DNA of 64,000 nucleotides from Sphingomonas montanisoli (GCF_008274695.1 NZ_VTOU01000003.1:868001-932000); one strand, 5' to 3'; shown: positions 17,768 through 30,153, numbered from the stretch's first letter. Made by a program: numbers and translations. Notes: generated by a model from the sequence alone, not told the origin.

Positions 17768-20398
17768 TCATTGTTGGTCCGCCGCCAGTCGCTTCAGCCG
17801 GTAGATGAGGTCGAGTGCCTCGCGCGGCGACAGCGCGTCGGCGTCGATCGATTCGACTTCGGCGCGCAACGGATCGGAGACCGGCTCGGGAATTGCCGCC
17901 GCCGCGGCAGCGAACAGGGGCAGATCGTCCAGCCCCGCCGCGAGGCCGCCGGTCGCGGCCTTGCCGGCCTCCAGCCGCTTGAGCACGTCGCGCGCACGGC
18001 CGAGGACGGCGGGGGGCAGGCCGGCGAGCTTGGCGACCGCGATGCCGTAGCTGCGATCGGCGGGGCCATCGGCGAGTTCGTGGAGCAGGACCAGTTCGCC
18101 CTTCCACTCACGCGCACGAACGTGATGGAGCGAGAGCGCATCGAGCCGTTCGGCCAGCCGGGTCAGTTCGTGATAGTGCGTCGCGAACAGGCAACGGCAG
18201 CGATTCATGTCGTGCACCGCCTCCACAACCGCCCAGGCGATGGCGAGCCCGTCATAGGTCGAGGTGCCACGCCCGACTTCGTCGAGGATCACGAAGCTGC
18301 GTTCGGTCGCCTGCGCGAGGATCGCGGCCGTTTCGACCATTTCGACCATGAAGGTCGATCGGCCACGCGCCAGATTGTCCGACGCGCCGACCCGGCTGAA
18401 CAGCCGATCGACGATGCCCAATCGCGCGCTCGTCGCCGGCACCGGGCTGCCGGCTTGGGCGAGGATCGCGATGGCGGCATTCTGGCGCAGAAAGGTTGAT
18501 TTACCGCCCATGTTCGGGCCGGTGACGAGCCAGAGCCGACGGTCTTCGGAAAGGCAGCAGTCATTGGCGACGAAGCGTTCGCCCGACGCCGCGACCGCCG
18601 CTTCGACCACCGGATGGCGACCGCCGCGAACGTCGAAGCAATTGTCCGATTCGAACTGTGGGCGGGTCCACCCGCCCTCGATCGCGCGTTCGGCGAGTGC
18701 CGAGGCGACGTCGAGCCGGGCAAGCGCGTCTGCGGTGGCGGCGATCTCGGCGGTGCGGGCGAGCGCGGCCTGGGTCAGTTCCTCCAGATGCGCCGCCTCG
18801 GCCGCGAGCGCATGCGCCCCCGATTGATCGACGCGCTGCGCCTGTTCGTGGAGTTCGGGGGCGTTGAAGCGGACCACCCCGGCCAACGTCTGGCGATGGG
18901 TGAAACCCGAATCGGCCGCCATCAGCGGATCGGCGTGCTTGGCCTGCACCTCGATATGGAAGCCGAGTACGCCATTATGCTTGATGCGCAGCGAGGCGAT
19001 ACCGGTGCGCTGACGATAATCGGCTTCGAGCGCGGCGATCGCGCGCCGCCCCTCGCCGCCCGCACCGCGCAGCGCATCGAGCGCGGCGTCATAGCCCTCG
19101 GCGATATAGCCACCCGACGCGGCGTCGATCGGCGGCATCGGCACCAGCGCACGCTTGAGATGATCGACCAGCGCACCGTGGCCCAGGAAGGCCGGTAGCA
19201 ACTGCCCCAGCAGCGCGGGGCTGGGCTCGATCCGCCGCAGCAGTTCGTGGAGCGCATAGCCTTGGTCGAGCCCGTCGCGGAGCTGCCCGAGATCGCGCGG
19301 GCTCCCCCGTCCCGCGACGATGCGGCCGAGCGCGCGACCGATATCGGGCAGCGCACGCAGGGTGCCGCGCATCCGATCGCGCAAGGCCCCATCGCGTTCG
19401 AACAGTTCGACCAGATCGAGCCGGTCGACGATCGCCACGACATCGGTGAGCGGCGCCGACAGATCGGCCGCGAGCAGACGGGCGCCCGCGCCCGTCACCG
19501 TGCGATCAACCGCGTCGAGCAGACTGCCCTTGCGCGTGCCGGCCTGGCTCTGCGTGATTTCCAGGCTTTCGCGGGTCGCGGCGTCGATCATCATATGATC
19601 GGCGATCACGCGACGGCGCGGCGGCTGCAGGAAAGGCAGGCTCCCCTGCCCCGCACGTTCGAGATAGGCGATCAGCGCACCCGCCGCCGCCAGTTCGGGC
19701 CGACCGAAGGCGCCGAATCCATCGAGCGTCGCGACGCCCAGCAGGCTTTTCAGCCGCGCCTCACCCTTCAGCGAATCGAAGTTTTCGTGAGGCCAGATGA
19801 TAGCGCCGTCGGGCGCATCGGTCATCGTCTCCGGAACCAGCAACTCAGCCGGGTCGAGCCGCGCCAGTTCGGCGTCAAGTGCGCCTTCTGGCAATGAGAT
19901 TACCTCGAACCGCCCCGTCGAGATGTCGGCCGCTGCGATACCATAGCCGCCGCTCACGCTCCCCACCGCGACCAGCCAGTTGGCGGTGCGCGCATCGAGC
20001 AGCGATTCCTCGGTCAGCGTGCCCGCCGTCACCACGCGCACGATCGCGCGGCCGACAAGCGCCTTCGATCCCGCGCGCTTCTTGGCCTCGGCCGGGCTTT
20101 CGGTCTGTTCGGCCAGCGCGACGCGGTGCCCCGCCTTGATCAGCCGTGCGAGATACATCTCGGCCGAATGGACCGGAACGCCGCACATCGGGATCGGCAC
20201 GCCTTCATGCTCGCCCCGCGCCGTCAGCGCGATGTCGAGCGCAGCCGCAGCGGCTTTGGCGTCCTCGAAGAACATTTCGAAGAAGTCGCCCATGCGATAG
20301 AATAAGAGGCAATCGGGCGCGGACGCCTTCAGCGCCAGATATTGCACCATCATCGGGGTCGGCCCGGCCGCCCCTTCTTTCACATCACCCCGCGCCAT
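17768..20398 (-). CDS. mutS: DNA mismatch repair protein MutS
   Basis: Recognises mismatches and recruits MutL. The 876-residue product has the mismatch-reading motif FYRMGDFFEMFFEDA near residue 33 (F-x-E), connector and lever domains, then the ATPase with Walker A GPNMGGKSTFLRQ near 645 and Walker B region VILDEVGRGTSTYDG near 720. The start at 20398 (MARGDVKE) is the best fit to homologues, but the ribosome site is poor and an earlier ATG at 20434 is in frame. It is divergent from maeB by 100 bases. Confidence 0.96.
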   Translation of the reverse strand: MARGDVKEGAAGPTPMMVQYLALKASAPDCLLFYRMGDFFEMFFEDAKAAAAALDIALTARGEHEGVPIPMCGVPVHSAEMYLARLIKAGHRVALAEQTESPAEAKKRAGSKALVGRAIVRVVTAGTLTEESLLDARTANWLVAVGSVSGGYGIAAADISTGRFEVISLPEGALDAELARLDPAELLVPETMTDAPDGAIIWPHENFDSLKGEARLKSLLGVATLDGFGAFGRPELAAAGALIAYLERAGQGSLPFLQPPRRRVIADHMMIDAATRESLEITQSQAGTRKGSLLDAVDRTVTGAGARLLAADLSAPLTDVVAIVDRLDLVELFERDGALRDRMRGTLRALPDIGRALGRIVAGRGSPRDLGQLRDGLDQGYALHELLRRIEPSPALLGQLLPAFLGHGALVDHLKRALVPMPPIDAASGGYIAEGYDAALDALRGAGGEGRRAIAALEADYRQRTGIASLRIKHNGVLGFHIEVQAKHADPLMAADSGFTHRQTLAGVVRFNAPELHEQAQRVDQSGAHALAAEAAHLEELTQAALARTAEIAATADALARLDVASALAERAIEGGWTRPQFESDNCFDVRGGRHPVVEAAVAASGERFVANDCCLSEDRRLWLVTGPNMGGKSTFLRQNAAIAILAQAGSPVPATSARLGIVDRLFSRVGASDNLARGRSTFMVEMVETAAILAQATERSFVILDEVGRGTSTYDGLAIAWAVVEAVHDMNRCRCLFATHYHELTRLAERLDALSLHHVRAREWKGELVLLHELADGPADRSYGIAVAKLAGLPPAVLGRARDVLKRLEAGKAATGGLAAGLDDLPLFAAAAAAIPEPVSDPLRAEVESIDADALSPREALDLIYRLKRLAADQQ

Positions 20399-20498
20399 TT
20401 CCGGCTGATAGCGACTTGTGGGCGGAGCGACCATGCCCCAAAAGGCATGCGCGAACGCGATCGGCCAAAGCCGATCATATGAGGGGCGGGAATATCCG

Positions 20499-22760
20499 AT
20501 GAGCGATAGCAAGGTTCAATTTTCGGATCGCGAGGCGCTGCATTTCCATTCGACCGGGCGCCCCGGCAAGATCGAGATCATCGCATCCAAGCCGATGGCG
20601 ACCCAGCGCGACCTGAGCCTGGCCTATTCGCCCGGCGTCGCCGTTCCCGTCCTCGCGATCGCCGAAGATCCCGCCACCGCCTATGACTATACCGCCAAGG
20701 GCAATCTGGTCGCCGTCATCTCGAACGGCACCGCGATCCTGGGCCTGGGCAATCTCGGCGCGCTGGCGTCCAAGCCGGTGATGGAGGGCAAGGCTGTCCT
20801 CTTCAAGCGCTTCGCCGACGTCGATTCGATCGACATCGAACTCGACACCGAGGATCCCGACGCGATCATCGCGGCTGTCGCGCTGATGGAGCCGAGCTTT
20901 GGCGGCATCAACCTTGAGGACATCAAGGCGCCGGAATGCTTCATCATCGAACAGACGCTGCGCGAACGCATGAACATCCCGGTCATGCACGACGATCAGC
21001 ACGGCACCGCGATCATCACGGCCGCCGGCCTGATCAACGCCGCGCACCTGACGGGCCGCAAGCTCGACGACATGAAGGTCGTCGTGAACGGCGCGGGCGC
21101 CGCCGCGATCGCCTGCACCGCGTTGATCAAGTCGATGGGCGTGCGCCCCGACAACGTCATCATGTGCGATCGTTCGGGCGTGATCTATCAGGGCCGCGAA
21201 GGCGGGATGGACCAGTGGAAGTCCGCCCACGCCGCCAAGACCGACCGGCGCACGCTGGCCGAAGCCTTGGTCGGCGCCGACGTGTTCCTGGGCCTGTCGG
21301 CCAAGGGTGCGCTCAAGCCCGAAATGATCAAGGATATGGCCGAGCATCCGATCATCTTCGCGATGGCCAATCCCGATCCCGAAATCACCCCGCCGGATGC
21401 CAAGGCGGCCCGCCCCGACGCAATCATCGCGACCGGCCGTTCGGACTATCCGAACCAGGTGAACAACGTGCTGGGCTTCCCCTTCATCTTCCGCGGCGCG
21501 CTCGACGTGCGCGCAACCGCGATCAACGAGGAGATGAAGATCGCGGCGGCGCAGGCGCTGGCCGAATTGGCGCGCGAGCAGGTGCCCGAGGAAGTCGCCG
21601 CCGCCTATGGCGGCACAGCGCCGCGCTTTGGCCGCGACTATATCATCCCTGCGCCGTTCGATCCGCGCCTGATGGAGGTGGTGCCTGCCGCCGTCGCGCA
21701 GGCCGCGATGGATACGGGAGTCGCACGCAAGCCGATCCTCGACATGGACGCTTACCGCCAGGGACTGAAGGCGCGCCTCAACCCGACCACGTCGGTGCTG
21801 ACCAACGCCTATGAAAATGCGCGCGCCCACCCCAAGCGCGTCGTCTTTGCCGAGGCGGAGGAAGAGGTGGTGCTGCGCGCCGCCATCCAGTTCAAGAATC
21901 TGGGTTACGGTACCCCCGTCCTCGTCGGCCGCGACGACGTGCCCGATAAGCTCCGCGCGCTGGGTGTCGACGATCCCGAGAGCTTCGAACTGCACAACAG
22001 CCGCATCTCGCCGATCGTGCCCAAGATGGTCGACTATCTCTACGAACGGCTCAAGCGCCGCGGCTATCTGCGCCGCGAAGTCGAAGTGCTGGTCAATCAG
22101 GATCGTCACATCTTCGGCGCCCTGCTGCTGGCGCTGGGTGAGGCCGACGCGATGGTGACGGGCACGACCCGCTCCTACGGCCAGGTGTTCCGCCAAGTGC
22201 GCCGCGTGCTCGATCCGGCCGAGGGCCAGCGCCCGTGCGGTATCCACCTCTTCGTGAGCCAGAACCACACGACCTTCATCGCCGACACCACCGTCAGTGA
22301 GCGTCCGTCGGCGAGCGATCTGGCCGACATCGCCGAACAGACCGCCGCCGTGGCGCGCAAGATGGGCCACGAACCGCGCGTCGCCTTCCTGAGCTATTCG
22401 ACCTTCGGCAACCCCGAGGGCAGCTGGCTGGAATCGATCCGCGGCGCGGTCAACCTGCTCAACGAGCGCGGCGCGAGCTTCGAATATGAAGGCGAAATGG
22501 CGCCCGACGCCGCGCTGAACCCCAAGGTGATGGAACTCTATCCGTTCAACCGCCTGTCCGCGCCCGCCAACGTGCTGGTGATGCCGGGCCTGCAATCGGC
22601 CAACATCTCGGCCAAGCTGCTGCGCGAGCTGGGCAAGGGCACGATGATCGGCCCGATGCTGGTGGGCATGGAAAAGCCCGTCCAGATCATGACGATGTCG
22701 TCGAACGCGAGCGAGATCCTGACGCTGGCAGTGCTCGCAGCTTCGGGTATCGCGAGCTGA
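20499..22760 (+). CDS. maeB: NADP-dependent malic enzyme (MaeB type, fused phosphotransacetylase domain)
   Basis: Oxidatively decarboxylates malate to pyruvate with NADP. The 753 residues have the malic-enzyme half (LAYSPGVAVP near 43, HDDQHGTAIITAAGLINA near 165, NAD(P) fold VVNGAGAAAIACTAL) and a C-terminal phosphotransacetylase-like domain from about 430 (RVVFAEAEEEVVLRAA, VTGTTRSYGQVF), which in this family is regulatory rather than catalytic. ATG 20499 follows GAGGGGCGGG. It ends 7 bases before the decayed GNAT gene on the other strand. Confidence 0.95.
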   Translation: MSDSKVQFSDREALHFHSTGRPGKIEIIASKPMATQRDLSLAYSPGVAVPVLAIAEDPATAYDYTAKGNLVAVISNGTAILGLGNLGALASKPVMEGKAVLFKRFADVDSIDIELDTEDPDAIIAAVALMEPSFGGINLEDIKAPECFIIEQTLRERMNIPVMHDDQHGTAIITAAGLINAAHLTGRKLDDMKVVVNGAGAAAIACTALIKSMGVRPDNVIMCDRSGVIYQGREGGMDQWKSAHAAKTDRRTLAEALVGADVFLGLSAKGALKPEMIKDMAEHPIIFAMANPDPEITPPDAKAARPDAIIATGRSDYPNQVNNVLGFPFIFRGALDVRATAINEEMKIAAAQALAELAREQVPEEVAAAYGGTAPRFGRDYIIPAPFDPRLMEVVPAAVAQAAMDTGVARKPILDMDAYRQGLKARLNPTTSVLTNAYENARAHPKRVVFAEAEEEVVLRAAIQFKNLGYGTPVLVGRDDVPDKLRALGVDDPESFELHNSRISPIVPKMVDYLYERLKRRGYLRREVEVLVNQDRHIFGALLLALGEADAMVTGTTRSYGQVFRQVRRVLDPAEGQRPCGIHLFVSQNHTTFIADTTVSERPSASDLADIAEQTAAVARKMGHEPRVAFLSYSTFGNPEGSWLESIRGAVNLLNERGASFEYEGEMAPDAALNPKVMELYPFNRLSAPANVLVMPGLQSANISAKLLRELGKGTMIGPMLVGMEKPVQIMTMSSNASEILTLAVLAASGIAS

Positions 22761-22767
22761 GGTTCGA

Positions 22768-23053
22768 TCAGGGCGCCGAGCGTAGATGGATCAGGGGATA
22801 AGGACGCCCCTGGCCCGATGAACAGCGCTTCCATATGGGCGTCGTCCATCAGCATGAAGCCGAGCGCCCGATCGCCGGCATCGACGGCCAGCAGCAGCGG
22901 CGCGCCGGGCAGAAAGTCGCGCAGTTCATCTTCGATCGCGTCGCGATCTTCGGGCGCGAGGAAATCATGGGTCGCATCGACGGCGTCACGCCAGATGCGC
23001 AGCACGGTGTCGCCATCATCGGTCGTCGACCGCCGGATCGCGATTCCGCTCAC
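22768..23053 (-). pseudogene. Decayed GNAT N-acetyltransferase (YjaB-like), internal deletion plus frameshift
   Basis: From GTG 23053 the frame reads IAIRRSTTDDGDTVLRIW, DAVDATHDFLAPEDRD and HMEALFI, closely following the first half of YjaB-type acetyltransferases. Right after ALFI, where the acetyl-CoA loop (R-x-x-G-x-G) should come, homology stops. In the +1 frame the next codons read GQGRPYPLIHLRSAP and then stop (TGA at 22770-22768), which matches the family's C-terminal tail. About 50-55 codons, including the cofactor site, are therefore missing and the two ends are out of frame. Reading on in the first frame would run antisense into maeB to 22538. The GTG overlaps the stop of the upstream secreted-protein gene. 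Confidence 0.75.
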
Positions 23054-23769
23054 CGGTGTGCGTCCTCGGCCTGTTCGGTCTTCATCGCGGCGGCGAGCTG
23101 ATCGACGGTCTGCGGCGTCGCGGGCAACTTCAGGCGGTTCGCGGGCACGTCGACCGTCTCGACCCGATCGAGCAGGAAGCGGCCGCCGACGTCGATCGGC
23201 GTGCCCAGCGCGAAGATCGCGCGCGTTTCCGCGATGATCGTCTTGATCGCGGGCCCCACCAGCGGCGCCGCTGGCACCAGCGCCGAGTTCATGAAACGTT
23301 CGAGCGCGCGGCCGACGGGCACGAGCGATGCCTCCCGGCTGATCACATAATCGATCGTCTTGGCGGGATCGGAGGTGTCGAGCCCCTTCACATGGTAGAT
23401 CGTGCCGGTGTGCCCGCCGACGCTGCGCCCGCCATCGGGCGTGAGCTTCAGACCGGTCGCGACCGCAGCAGCATCGGGCGCGCGCAGCAGATCGCCGAAG
23501 ATCGGGGGCATGATCCGGTCGATCGCGGCGCCCACATCGGCGATATCGGCGACCATCGGCATGCCCTCCTTGTCGCCGATCACATAGAATCGATCGCCGA
23601 TCATCAGGCCATAATCGCTGCTGTCGGCCTCTCCTATGCGCGCGTCGCCATTGTCGGCGACCTCGATCACGAGCGCGCGGGTCTTGCCCGCATCGAAATA
23701 GGTCGCGCGCAGCCCCGCCTCGGCGGGCGCTGCCAGGGCCAGCATCAGAACCAACAATGTCGCGCGCAT
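23050..23769 (-). CDS. Secreted protein of unknown function
   Basis: A 239-residue protein with a signal peptide ([19 protein letters not shown]) and a mature part that begins [22 protein letters not shown], with alternating strands and a helical C terminus. Similar proteins in sphingomonads are annotated only as hypothetical. GGGAGGGA lies a few bases before the chosen ATG. It is divergent from recF with 62 bases between starts, and its stop overlaps the start of the decayed GNAT gene, so the two were once an operon. Function unknown. Confidence 0.75.
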   Translation of the reverse strand: MRATLLVLMLALAAPAEAGLRATYFDAGKTRALVIEVADNGDARIGEADSSDYGLMIGDRFYVIGDKEGMPMVADIADVGAAIDRIMPPIFGDLLRAPDAAAVATGLKLTPDGGRSVGGHTGTIYHVKGLDTSDPAKTIDYVISREASLVPVGRALERFMNSALVPAAPLVGPAIKTIIAETRAIFALGTPIDVGGRFLLDRVETVDVPANRLKLPATPQTVDQLAAAMKTEQAEDAHR

Positions 23770-23831
23770 CGCATCCCTCCCAATCATCGGCCCGGCTTCC
23801 CCCAAAGCCCGAAATCGCGCAAGGGGCGGTG

Positions 23832-24884
23832 ATGGCCGTCACCCGCCTCGCGTTGACCGACTTCCGATCGCATGGACGATTGCTGATCGAGCCCGGCACG
23901 GGCCTGGTCGTGCTGACCGGCGAGAATGGTGCGGGCAAGACCAACCTGCTTGAGGCACTGTCGCTGCTCGCACCAGGACGCGGCCTGCGCGGTGTGGCGC
24001 TGTCGGATATGGCGCGAACCGACGGACCGGGCGGCTTTGCGGTAGCCGCGCGGCTGGTCGATAGCACCGGCGAGCCGATCGACATCGGCACCGGCACCGA
24101 ACCACAGGCGCCAGATCGGCGCATCGTGCGGATCAACGGCGCGCCAACAGCGGCGAACACACTTGCCGAATGGCTGTCACTGGTCTGGCTGACGCCGGCG
24201 ATGGACCGGCTGTTCGTCGATACGCCGGGCGGGCGACGGCGCTTCCTCGACCGGCTCGTCCTCGCACTCGATCCCGCCCATGCCGCGCACGCCACGCGCT
24301 ACGAGGCGGCGGTACGCGATCGCAACCGCCTGCTGGGCGAAGAGACACCCCCCGATCCGGTCTGGCTCGACGCGCTGGAGGCCGCGATGGCCGAGCATGG
24401 CGATGCCGTCGCTCAGGCACGCGCACACATGGTGGTGGCGCTGAACGCTCGGATCGCCGCCGAACCCGAAGGGCCGTTCGCGCGCCCGACGCTCGACATT
24501 GGCGGGTGGAACGGTAGCGATCTTGCCAGCGAACTGCGCCAGGGACGTGGACGCGATCGCGCGGCGGGACGCACGCTGAGCGGACCGCACCGCAGCGACC
24601 TGATCGTCACCCACGCCGCCAAGGGCCAGCCTGCCGCGCGCAGCTCGACCGGCGAGCAGAAGGCACTGCTGCTCAGCCTGATCCTCGCCCATGCCGATCT
24701 GGTCGCCGAGCGGAAAGGCGCGCGACCGATCCTGCTGCTCGACGAGGTCGCCGCGCATCTCGATCCCGGCCGCCGCGCCGCTTTGTTCGATCGGTTGGCA
24801 GCCGGCGGCGGGCAGATCTGGATGACCGGGACGGAGCCCGCACTGTTCGAAGGCGCCGACGCCTGGCGGATGAGCCTGCCGTGA
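23832..24884 (+). CDS. recF: DNA replication and repair protein RecF
   Basis: SMC-like ATPase that loads RecA at gaps. The 350-residue product has Walker [15 protein letters not shown] near residue 33, the signature region [17 protein letters not shown] near 276 and Walker [13 protein letters not shown] near 305. AAGGGG lies 5 bases upstream of ATG 23832. gyrB follows after 55 bases, the common recF-gyrB order; dnaA and dnaN, often next to it, are absent. Confidence 0.96.
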   Translation: MAVTRLALTDFRSHGRLLIEPGTGLVVLTGENGAGKTNLLEALSLLAPGRGLRGVALSDMARTDGPGGFAVAARLVDSTGEPIDIGTGTEPQAPDRRIVRINGAPTAANTLAEWLSLVWLTPAMDRLFVDTPGGRRRFLDRLVLALDPAHAAHATRYEAAVRDRNRLLGEETPPDPVWLDALEAAMAEHGDAVAQARAHMVVALNARIAAEPEGPFARPTLDIGGWNGSDLASELRQGRGRDRAAGRTLSGPHRSDLIVTHAAKGQPAARSSTGEQKALLLSLILAHADLVAERKGARPILLLDEVAAHLDPGRRAALFDRLAAGGGQIWMTGTEPALFEGADAWRMSLP

Positions 24885-24905
24885 AGGCCAGACGCCCATT
24901 TCGCT

Positions 24906-27438
<2,533 letters not shown>

Positions 27439-27452
27439 TGCCTCCTCTTCAC

Positions 27453-27563
27453 CGTTCGTGTCGAGCGGAGTCGAGACAGGTTTCCGCGCGCCAAGCCGAC
27501 GTATCTCGACGGAGTTTATCCAGAGCGACGCCGCAGGCGTCGTCGAAGGGCTCGATACGAACG
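27453..27563. repeat. Dispersed palindrome family 3, copy 1
   Basis: Starts CGTTCGTGTCGAGCGGAGTC and ends GGGCTCGATACGAACG in inverted orientation, with internal TCTCGACGGAGTT. The arms have diverged from those at 30066-30143. It fills the gap between gyrB and the DUF188 gene. Confidence 0.8.
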
Positions 27564-27577
27564 GGATGGGATAACTG

Positions 27578-28039
27578 ATGTCGGTCCGTATCCTGGTCGA
27601 TGCCGATGCCTGCCCGGTGAAGGACGAGATCTACAAGGTCGCGTGGCGCCATGAGGTGCCGGTGACGATCGTCAGCAACCAGCATCTGCGCGTCCCCGTC
27701 CATCCGCTGATCGCGCGCGAGGTGGTGAGCGACGGATTCGATGCGGCCGACGACTGGATCGCCGAACGCGCGGACGCCAAGGCGATCGTCGTCACCGCCG
27801 ACATATTGCTCGCCGACCGCTGCCTGAAGGCGGGGGCGACATTGCTGTCGCCGACCGGCAAGCCCTTCACGCTGCAATCTATCGGTGCGCAGGTGGCGAC
27901 GCGCGCGATCATGGCCGATCTTCGCGCTGGCGCAGTCGGCGATGCGATCGGCGGGCCGGCGCCCTTTTCCAAAGTCGATCGATCGCGCTTCCTGTCGGCC
28001 CTGGATGAAGCGATCATCAGGCTGCGGCGGGCGTCCTGA
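27578..28039 (+). CDS. DUF188 / YaiI-YqxD family protein
   Basis: A 153-residue cytosolic protein with the family signatures ILVDADACPVKDEIYKVA at the start, VVTADILLADRCL in the middle and RGAV-like DLRAGAVGD plus FSKVDRSRFLSALD at the end. The fold resembles PIN-type nucleases, and the conserved aspartates (DADACPV, TADILLA) could bind metal, but no activity is established. It overlaps the convergent DUF1993 gene by 23 bases. Confidence 0.93.
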   Translation: MSVRILVDADACPVKDEIYKVAWRHEVPVTIVSNQHLRVPVHPLIAREVVSDGFDAADDWIAERADAKAIVVTADILLADRCLKAGATLLSPTGKPFTLQSIGAQVATRAIMADLRAGAVGDAIGGPAPFSKVDRSRFLSALDEAIIRLRRAS

Positions 28040-28547
28040 CGATCACGTTCTGCAGCTGCAGATAATCCATCTTGCCCAGCGGCACGCCCTTCATCCGCAT
28101 GATCGCGTAGGCCATTGATGCGTGAAAGAAGAAGTTCGGGAAGACGAAGCTGGCGAGGAAATCTTCAGCCGAAAAGCGCAGTTCGGCCCCCGGCAGCTTG
28201 ACCAGAACTTCGGTGCCCGCCTTGGCATCGACGGTGGCCGCATCGACCGTGTCGAGATAGTCGATCGTGCGCTGAATCCGCCCGCGCAGGTCGGCGAAGC
28301 TCGCTTCGGTGTCCGCCATAGAGGGCGGTTCACCACCCGATAGCCGGCCGCCTGCGCCCTTCGCCGCGTCGCTCGCGATCTGATATTGGCGGGTCAGCGG
28401 GTGCATGTCGGGCGCGAGCCGCGCATCGAGCAATTCGCCTTCCGCCAGGCCAGTTTCGGCACACCAGGCGACGCCCTTGTCGAGGCAGGCGATCATGTTG
28501 ACGAGGCCACGACGAAGCACCGGTATCGACAGCGTGTAGAGCGACAT
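28017..28547 (-). CDS. DUF1993 family protein
   Basis: A 176-residue protein, starting MSLYTLSIPVLRRGLVNM, with the DUF1993 features LDKGVAWCAETG, LAPDMHPLTRQYQIASDAAKG and FFFHASMAYAIMRMKGVPLGK. The family adopts a four-helix bundle like DinB/YfiT proteins, whose histidines may bind metal. Function unknown. The start at 28547 puts the family's first helix at the N terminus; the frame is open farther upstream without conservation. Confidence 0.9.
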   Translation of the reverse strand: MSLYTLSIPVLRRGLVNMIACLDKGVAWCAETGLAEGELLDARLAPDMHPLTRQYQIASDAAKGAGGRLSGGEPPSMADTEASFADLRGRIQRTIDYLDTVDAATVDAKAGTEVLVKLPGAELRFSAEDFLASFVFPNFFFHASMAYAIMRMKGVPLGKMDYLQLQNVIVRTPAAA

Positions 28548-28661
28548 GAAGGCATATCCCCGATAATGTGATTTGACCGCCATCGGCCATCGGGCACGCC
28601 TCGTTGTCAAGCGTCGGAAACCCGTGGCTCTCCCCAGCCGTATCTCTATGCTGGCGGATAT

Positions 28662-29258
28662 ATGGCCGGCCTGGATCATCTTTTGGAATATGGCGCCTGG
28701 GCCATCGCGCTCGGCGCAGGTTTCGAGGGCGAGACAGCGGCGATTGCGGGCGGGGTGATGGCGCATCGCGGGATACTGACCCCAGTCGAAGCCTGGCTCG
28801 CGATCGCCTTCGGCGCCTTTACCGCCGACGAATTGTTCTTCCTGCTCGGCCGCCGCTTTCGCGATCGCCCGTTCGTCCAGCGTGCGCGGCAGAAACCCGC
28901 CTTCGCCAAGGCGATCGGCTTCGTCGAACGTTATCCGAACGCCTACGTCCTGCTGTTCCGTTTTCTCTACGGGTTGCGGATGGTCAGCCCCATCGCGATC
29001 GGCCTCACGCAGATGCGCTGGCGGCGCTTTGCCACGCTCAACGTCATCGCGGCCCTGATCTGGTCGGCGATCTTCGTGACGATCGGCTATCTGTTTGGTC
29101 CGGCGGTCGATCGGCTTCTCGCCAGCCTCGCGCCGTACAAGACCGAACTGATGATCGCCTTCCCGATCCCTGGCACCTGTTTCCTGATCTGGCTGTGGTG
29201 GCGCAAGCGACGCGCGCGAAAGCGCGCCGCTCTGGTCTCAATCGAAGCGGAAGCCTGA
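28662..29258 (+). CDS. DedA family (VTT/SNARE-associated) membrane protein
   Basis: A 198-residue inner-membrane protein. It has GAGFEGETAAIAGGVMAHRG, the family's E-x-x-x-P/G re-entrant motif, then FGAFTADELFFLLGR and FRFLYGLRMVSPIAIGLTQM, the arginine-containing motif of DedA proteins. Members act in undecaprenyl-phosphate or phospholipid flipping and membrane energetics. There are four to five hydrophobic segments and a basic C-terminal tail (WRKRRARKRA). It overlaps the convergent dioxygenase gene by 21 bases. Confidence 0.93.
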   Translation: MAGLDHLLEYGAWAIALGAGFEGETAAIAGGVMAHRGILTPVEAWLAIAFGAFTADELFFLLGRRFRDRPFVQRARQKPAFAKAIGFVERYPNAYVLLFRFLYGLRMVSPIAIGLTQMRWRRFATLNVIAALIWSAIFVTIGYLFGPAVDRLLASLAPYKTELMIAFPIPGTCFLIWLWWRKRRARKRAALVSIEAEA

Positions 29259-30020
29259 GATCGAGGCTTCGAGCACGCGCTCGCCATAGATCTGCGTGCC
29301 CACGCCCGATGCGGCGCCGGCGGCGACCATCATCGGCAGCAGATGCTCCTCACGCGGATGCGCGATCCGGGCGGCGGGCGCGCGGCTCCATTCGATCAGG
29401 CGGGCACGCCGCTCGGCGGGATCAGCGGCGGCCTCGACCAGCCAGTCGTCGAACTGCTTCGACGGGTCATTCGCCTGAGCGCGCCCGTAAAGGCGCAAGT
29501 CGTGAAAGCTCATCCCCGCGCCAACGATCAGCACACCTTCATCACGTAGGGGCGCAAGCGCCGCCCCGGAATCGAAGACGAGCGCGGGATCGAGATCCTT
29601 GTCGAGCGACATTTCGACCACCGGCACGTCCGCATCCGGAAAGGCGACCTTGAGCGGAACGAACACACCATGATCGAGCCCGCGTTCGGGATCGACCGCC
29701 GCATCGAACCCCGCCGCGCTCAACAGGCCAGCCGCGCGCGCCGCAAGATCGGGATCGCCCGGCGCGGGATAGGTCAGCTGATAAGTGTGCGGCGGGAAGT
29801 TATAATAGTCGAAGATCAAGGGCGGCCGAGCATTTCCCGTGAAGCGGAAACCGCGCGTCTCCCAATGGCCCGACACGATCAAGATCGCGCGCGGCTTGTC
29901 GGCCAAGGTCGCGGGCAGATCGCGCAGGAACGCCTCCATGCCCGTCCAGACGCCCTTGGGATCGTCCATGAAGAAGCAGGGGCCGCCGCCATGCGGGATG
30001 TAGAAGGTGGGCTGTCGCAT
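29238..30020 (-). CDS. Class III extradiol dioxygenase, DODA/YgiD-like
   Basis: A 260-residue cytosolic enzyme of the 4,5-DOPA-extradiol-dioxygenase family (LigB-like). Metal-ligand candidates are visible: the histidine in YIPHGGGP near residue 10, SGHWET near 50, LDHGVFVPLK near 115 and SFHDLR in the second half. The FDYYNFPPHTYQLTYPAPG segment is diagnostic of this family. E. coli YgiD opens DOPA; the substrate here is not known. No operon partner. Confidence 0.93.
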   Translation of the reverse strand: MRQPTFYIPHGGGPCFFMDDPKGVWTGMEAFLRDLPATLADKPRAILIVSGHWETRGFRFTGNARPPLIFDYYNFPPHTYQLTYPAPGDPDLAARAAGLLSAAGFDAAVDPERGLDHGVFVPLKVAFPDADVPVVEMSLDKDLDPALVFDSGAALAPLRDEGVLIVGAGMSFHDLRLYGRAQANDPSKQFDDWLVEAAADPAERRARLIEWSRAPAARIAHPREEHLLPMMVAAGAASGVGTQIYGERVLEASISGFRFD

Positions 30021-30065
30021 GACGGCTAGATCGTGACGGGGCCGACTGCTTTCAATCCATCCACG

Positions 30066-30143
30066 CCGTTCGTGTCGAGCGAAGTCGAGACATGTTCACG
30101 CACGCTCAGCAAACATGTCTCGACTTCGCTCGACATGAACGGG
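30066..30143. repeat. Dispersed palindrome family 3, copy 2
   Basis: CCGTTCGTGTCGAGCGAAGTC at the left pairs with GACTTCGCTCGACATGAACGG at the right through a long stem; GAGACATGTT and AACATGTCTC extend it. The near-perfect 30-bp inverted arms have a loop of about 17 bases. It lies between two minus-strand genes. Confidence 0.9.
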
Positions 30144-30153
30144 AGTGGTGAGG

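Noticed and set aside
15362-18499. A 1045-codon open frame on the plus strand opposite glnD and mutS
   Set aside because: It is antisense to two clear genes, its translation is rich in R, H, D and Q without domains, and such antisense frames are normal at this GC content.
20475-22595. A 706-codon open frame opposite maeB
   Set aside because: Same reason: mirror frame of a well-conserved gene, no signatures.
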